Positions 6,292 through 9,782 of a stretch of DNA of 9,782 nucleotides are shown here, piece after piece. The DNA is taken from contig DISP01000150.1 of NCBI GenBank assembly GCA_002421995.1, positions 1 to 9,782 on the forward strand. Reading direction: 5' to 3'. Origin of the DNA: Bacteroidales bacterium UBA6207. Lineage in GTDB: Bacteria; Bacteroidota; Bacteroidia; Bacteroidales; F082. The position numbers and the translations under genes are program-made. Each line of letters opens with the position of its first letter. The stretch's first letter is position 1. Under the pieces are notes generated by a model that was given only the letters and a program-made list of their open reading frames with translations, did not search any database and was not told the DNA's origin.

Positions 6292-8499
6292 ATGTTTTAT
6301 AAATATATTCAGCTATTTGCATTGCTGCTTACACCTTGGTTCGTGCAATCGCAAAGCATCGAAGGATACGTTTTTGAGATGAACCAAAGAGACACAGTCG
6401 CCCTGCCGGGAGTCAATATTTATTGGGAAGGAACACAAAAAGGTACGGTTTCGGATGGTAAAGGCTATTTCAGGCTGAAAGCAGGCGAACATACGCACTA
6501 CCTGATTTTCAGTTTTGTCGGGTACGAAAACGACACCTTGCATGTACATGCAGGCGAAGGTACTGTTCGTCACATCATGGTCAACAACCTGAACCTTGAC
6601 GAGGTTGAAGTACGCACAAGGGCCAAAACGGCATTCGTTTCACGTCTGAGCACTGTCAACACCACCCACATCAGCACCGGCGAATTGCAACGTGCTGCTT
6701 GCTGCAACCTTTCGGAAAGCTTCGAAACCAGCGCCAGTGTTGATGTTTCATACTCCGATGCCGTGACAGGAGCAAAACAGATCGAAATGTTGGGCTTGTC
6801 GGGTATCTACACGCAGATGATGGCCGAAAACATGCCCAATCTGCGCGGCTTAGCCACCTCTTTTGGGCTGGGTTATATTCCGGGCAGCTGGATGGAGAGC
6901 ATCCAGGTTTCAAAAGGAACGTCTTCTGTTTTAAATGGTTACGAATCCATCAGCGGACAGATCAATGTCGAATTTAAGAAGCCGGCAACGAGCGAACGGC
7001 TGTTTATCAATCTGTATCAAAACCATTTGGGACGCTCCGAGTTCAACTTCAACACGAAATGGCCTGTCACAAAAAAGCTTCAAACCATGCTGTTAGGCCA
7101 TGTGAGCAGAAATGGCAAATCGCACGATGACAACCACGATGGCTTTCTTGACGAGCCAATCTACACCCAGTTCAACCTATTCAACAGATGGGATTACCAT
7201 GGCGATCATTTTGAGGCGCAATTCGGCATCAAAGCCATGCAGGAAAGCCGAAAGGGCGGGCAAAGTACCTATGATGCCGACAAAACCCGGGACGAAAACA
7301 ATGGCTACGGCATAGAAATCAATACCCAACGCTTCGAGTCGTTTTTGAAAACCGGATTCATCTCACGTTCGCGGCCTGCAACAAGTCTGGGCATTCAGCA
7401 ACAGCTCAGCTTTCACCGGCTTGGTTCGTTTTTCGGACTGCGCGATTATGATGCCGAACAGCTTTCGTATTATGCAAATGCATTGTATCAGTCGTTTATC
7501 GTCAACACCAGGCACACCTATACAACAGGCGCCAGCCTTACCCTTGACCGTTACGAAGAACAGCTGAACGACAGCATTTTCAGCCGGAGAGAGGTGGTGC
7601 CGGGCGTGTTTTTCCAATACACCTACAGCGATGGCGAGAAAATTAACCTTATTGCAGGTTTGCGTGCCGACCATCACAATACCTTTGGCACCTTTTTTAC
7701 ACCAAGGCTGCATCTGCGCTACAATTTCAATGCACACACCATTCTGCGTCTCTCGGCCGGAAAAGGATTCAGGTCGGCCAACGTGTTAGCCGAAAACATC
7801 TCACTGCTTGCTTCAGGCAAACGCATCGTGTTTCTTAACGAACCCACCATGGAAGAAGCATGGAATTTTGGCATCAACCTGAGCAAGCATATTGACATTG
7901 CCAACAGGGAATTGACAATCAGCCTCGATGCCTACCGCACCTCATTTGTGAACCAGGTGCTTGTTGACAGGGATTCCGACATCAGCAGCATCCGCATTTA
8001 CAACCTCGAGGGACAATCACGATCAAACAGCCTGCAGCTGGAAGCCAACTACGAGCTGCTCAAAGGCCTTGATGTGACTGCCGCCTACAGGCTTAACGAT
8101 GTGAAGATGACTTTTGGTGGCGAATTGCTTGAAAAACCTATGGTAAACAGGCATAAGGCACTGCTGAGCCTCTCGTATGTGACGGCACTCAAAAAGTGGC
8201 AGTTTGATTTCACCACGCAGTTCAACGGACAAACACGTCTGCCGGGCACAGAAAGCAATCCGGAGATTCACCAGATGCCGCCGGTTTCGCCCGCTTTTAC
8301 TATTTTTAATGCACAGATTACCAAATACTTCAGAAAGTGGAGCCTTTACCTTGGCGGCGAAAACCTCACAAACTTCAAACAGGATCATCCGTTGATTGCA
8401 GCTGAGAAACCCTTTGGCAGCCATTTTGATTCGGGTATGATCTGGGGGCCTGTCACCGGCATCAAGGTTTATGCGGGACTAAGGTTTTCGATTGAATGA
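6292..8499 (+). CDS. TonB-dependent receptor with carboxypeptidase-like regulatory domain
   Basis: This 735-residue outer-membrane protein should import a substrate at the expense of the TonB/ExbBD energy system. The frame is open back to a TTG at 6226, but the ATG at 6292 directly gives a signal peptide (MFYKYIQLFALLLTPWFVQS), so it is preferred. Residues about 22-105 form a CarboxypepD_reg-like beta-sandwich (IEGYVF ... LPGVNIYWEGTQKGTVSDGKGYFRL ... FSFVGYE). Residues about 120-230 are the plug, with Cys137-Cys138 in RAACCNLSESFET and the VSKGTSSVLNGYESISGQI plug end. From about 235 to the end is the beta-barrel, finishing YAGLRFSIE. Residues 279-287 (DDNHDGFLD) look like a calcium-binding loop. 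The preceding HYC_CC_PP gene suggests a functional pair. Substrate is not shown; a metal ion or metal chelate is a reasonable guess, and no SusD-like partner is present to suggest glycans. Confidence 0.94.
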   Translation: MFYKYIQLFALLLTPWFVQSQSIEGYVFEMNQRDTVALPGVNIYWEGTQKGTVSDGKGYFRLKAGEHTHYLIFSFVGYENDTLHVHAGEGTVRHIMVNNLNLDEVEVRTRAKTAFVSRLSTVNTTHISTGELQRAACCNLSESFETSASVDVSYSDAVTGAKQIEMLGLSGIYTQMMAENMPNLRGLATSFGLGYIPGSWMESIQVSKGTSSVLNGYESISGQINVEFKKPATSERLFINLYQNHLGRSEFNFNTKWPVTKKLQTMLLGHVSRNGKSHDDNHDGFLDEPIYTQFNLFNRWDYHGDHFEAQFGIKAMQESRKGGQSTYDADKTRDENNGYGIEINTQRFESFLKTGFISRSRPATSLGIQQQLSFHRLGSFFGLRDYDAEQLSYYANALYQSFIVNTRHTYTTGASLTLDRYEEQLNDSIFSRREVVPGVFFQYTYSDGEKINLIAGLRADHHNTFGTFFTPRLHLRYNFNAHTILRLSAGKGFRSANVLAENISLLASGKRIVFLNEPTMEEAWNFGINLSKHIDIANRELTISLDAYRTSFVNQVLVDRDSDISSIRIYNLEGQSRSNSLQLEANYELLKGLDVTAAYRLNDVKMTFGGELLEKPMVNRHKALLSLSYVTALKKWQFDFTTQFNGQTRLPGTESNPEIHQMPPVSPAFTIFNAQITKYFRKWSLYLGGENLTNFKQDHPLIAAEKPFGSHFDSGMIWGPVTGIKVYAGLRFSIE

Positions 8500-8505
8500 T
8501 GCTAT

Positions 8506-8568
8506 GCTGCTGAAAAACCCTGAAGCTCATCTGTCATTGGAGGCATTTGGTTTCAGGGTTTTTGCAGC
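8506..8568 (+). terminator. Symmetric stem-loop terminator after the receptor gene
   Basis: The left arm is GCTGC (8506-8510), two unpaired bases, then AAAAACCCTGAA (8513-8524). The right arm is TTCAGGGTTTTT (8552-8563) followed by GCAGC (8564-8568). That gives 17 paired positions around a 27-nt loop. The A-run/stem/T-run arrangement fits an intrinsic terminator able to act on either strand. It begins 7 nt after the receptor stop and separates it from the wzz-like gene. Confidence 0.8.
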
Positions 8569-8599
8569 AAACCCAAAACAGAATAAAACGTTCTGTTAG

Positions 8600-8613
8600 C
8601 CCGACCACGCGGG
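8600..8613. other. Small GC hairpin in the receptor-wzz spacer
   Basis: CCCG (8600-8603) and CGGG (8610-8613) can pair around a six-base loop (ACCACG). It has no T-tract after it. It lies in the short spacer between the terminator and the wzz-like gene and may be a minor transcript structure or nothing at all. Confidence 0.25.
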
Positions 8614-8667
8614 TATTTCAGGGTAATTTGAATTGACAGCTGAATGAGAATAAATTCACGCGCATGT

Positions 8668-9782
8668 ATGCCGAACAGATTTTTTTTTAATTTTGACGAT
8701 CCAAAAAAAGAAAACGTGCAGAAGCAGTTTCAGGACGAAACAGATTTGTCAAGCATCGGTTTGTTAAGCATCGCCTTCCGTTACCGGAAGCCCTTTCTCA
8801 TCATTGGGTTGGCTGCAGCTGTTTTGGCAATGATTTTCAGCGGGCCATTCTTCATCACTCCGCTTTTTAAATCAACAGCTATTCTCTACCCCACCTCTTC
8901 CAATTCCATCTCAAAGGTATTGTTGAGCACCAATTTCAACACAAACAAAGATTTGCTGGAGATTGGCGAAGACGAACAGACAGAGCGGATGCTTCAGATT
9001 TTGAATTCGAACAAAATCCGTGACCGTATCATCCAGAAATACGACCTGATGAAACATTACGAAATCAGGCCGGGATCGGAATACCGGTTCACACGGTTGT
9101 ACGACACCTATGAAAGCAATATCAAGTTTCGCCGCACAGAATATATGGCGGTGAAGATTACCGTTCTGGACAAAGACCCCAGGTTAGCCTCACTGATAGC
9201 CAATGACATAGCCGAGTTGTTCGACTCCACTATGAATATGATGCAGAAAGAGGTGGCATCAAAGGCATTTGTGATTGTTGAAAACGAATACCTGAAGTTG
9301 AAGTCGGAGGTGAAATCCATTGAAGACAGCCTCAACGCCATTCGCCGGCTTGGCATTCACGACTACGAGAGTCAGGCCGAGATGCTCAACCAACAATTGG
9401 CTATCGAGCTGGCAAAGAACAACAAAGCCGGTATCAACGCCCTTGAGGAACGCCTGAAGGTGCTGGCCCAATATGGCGGAGCCTATGTTTCGCTTCGCGA
9501 TATGCTCGAACATGAACGCAAACAACTATCCCAGATAAAAGCAAAATTTGAAGAAGCCAAGGTGGATGCAACTCAGGTGCTTCCACATAAATTTGTCGTC
9601 ACCAATGCCTACGAAGCCGAAAAGAAAGCCTTTCCGATTCGCTGGCTTATCACCTTGATAGCAGTCATCTCATCAATGGGAATGGCGCTGATCATATTTG
9701 TCGCGATCGAGAAGTTTTCATCTGAAGAAGTAAAAAAAAAACTTTTTTCAGGACCTACCTTCCACGAAGAAGTCACCTCAAA
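8668..9782 (+). CDS. Wzz/GumC-type polysaccharide chain-length or export protein, 3' end cut by window
   Basis: At least 371 codons are open to the right edge. The protein shows the Wzz layout: a short cytoplasmic N-terminus, a first membrane segment at about 43-65 (FLIIGLAAAVLAMIF), and a periplasmic part starting with PLFKSTAILYPTSS, typical of the Wzz domain. A long Glu/Lys/Leu-rich coiled-coil region spans about 185-310, and a second membrane segment lies at about 326-348 (WLITLIAVISSMGMAL) after a short Pro-containing approach (FPIRW). Such proteins set O-antigen or capsule chain length or form the inner-membrane part of an exporter. Basic residues follow the second segment; no kinase domain is visible before the edge. 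The start is uncertain: in-frame ATGs at 8644 and 8668 and a GTG at 8716. The GTG follows an A-rich stretch and a TAnnTTTG box, so it may be the true start. The downstream genes would probably be polysaccharide synthesis genes. Confidence 0.85.
   Translation, partial: MPNRFFFNFDDPKKENVQKQFQDETDLSSIGLLSIAFRYRKPFLIIGLAAAVLAMIFSGPFFITPLFKSTAILYPTSSNSISKVLLSTNFNTNKDLLEIGEDEQTERMLQILNSNKIRDRIIQKYDLMKHYEIRPGSEYRFTRLYDTYESNIKFRRTEYMAVKITVLDKDPRLASLIANDIAELFDSTMNMMQKEVASKAFVIVENEYLKLKSEVKSIEDSLNAIRRLGIHDYESQAEMLNQQLAIELAKNNKAGINALEERLKVLAQYGGAYVSLRDMLEHERKQLSQIKAKFEEAKVDATQVLPHKFVVTNAYEAEKKAFPIRWLITLIAVISSMGMALIIFVAIEKFSSEEVKKKLFSGPTFHEEVTS
8688..8695 (+). promoter_or_regulatory. Possible -7 box of the wzz-like gene
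   Basis: TAATTTTG matches TAnnTTTG and follows the run of nine T. It would start a transcript near 8702 and leave an A-rich leader (CCAAAAAAAGAAAAC) before the GTG at 8716. If real, it excludes the ATG at 8668 as the start for that transcript. No clear TTG -33 element is present at the usual spacing. Confidence 0.4.

Overview
The window reads as a chromosomal segment of a member of the Bacteroidetes (Bacteroidota). Four signs point there: upstream boxes of the TAnnTTTG (-7) type, starts without clear Shine-Dalgarno sequences but with A/T-rich leaders, a TonB-dependent receptor with an N-terminal carboxypeptidase-regulatory-like domain, and a small secreted protein with the HYC / CC / PP signature seen in that phylum. 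I cannot name the genus from the sequence.

Layout. (1) Bases 1-177, minus strand: the N-terminal 59 codons of an AAA-type ATPase with a Walker A motif (AAA_14/DUF4143-like), running off the left edge. (2) Bases 178-693: a gene-free, repeat-rich stretch. It holds an inverted repeat with divergent -7-like boxes, octamer repeats of the type NATCAACN in both orientations, and three 10-bp CACGGAT-headed units. A promoter-like box for the next operon lies at its right end. (3) Bases 694-805: a SAM-I (S-box) riboswitch whose P1 helix closes immediately before short reading frames. One of these encodes a possible 18-residue peptide with a CFFC and an Arg-rich tail. (4) Bases 931-5579: metH (cobalamin-dependent methionine synthase, full length, all key residues present) and metF (methylenetetrahydrofolate reductase), 8 nt apart. 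Together they form a methyl-transfer module: MetF makes 5-methyl-THF, MetH passes the methyl group to homocysteine, and the SAM riboswitch shuts the pair off when SAM is plentiful. (5) Bases 5658-8499: a small Cys-rich HYC_CC_PP-type secreted protein followed by a TonB-dependent receptor. This is probably an envelope metal or metallophore transport pair; the substrate is not shown by the sequence. A strong symmetric stem-loop terminator follows at 8506-8568. (6) Bases about 8668 to the right edge: a Wzz/GumC-type polysaccharide chain-length or export protein with two membrane segments and a coiled-coil periplasmic part, cut by the window end. It probably opens a surface-polysaccharide locus.

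Most of the window is ordinary housekeeping and envelope biology. The parts most worth a second look are the leader between the SAM riboswitch and metH (a candidate leader peptide, and an alternative 42-codon frame overlapping metH by ATGA), the paired-cysteine features shared by the HYC_CC_PP protein and the receptor plug, and the homopolymer tracts and start-site ambiguity in the wzz-like gene.
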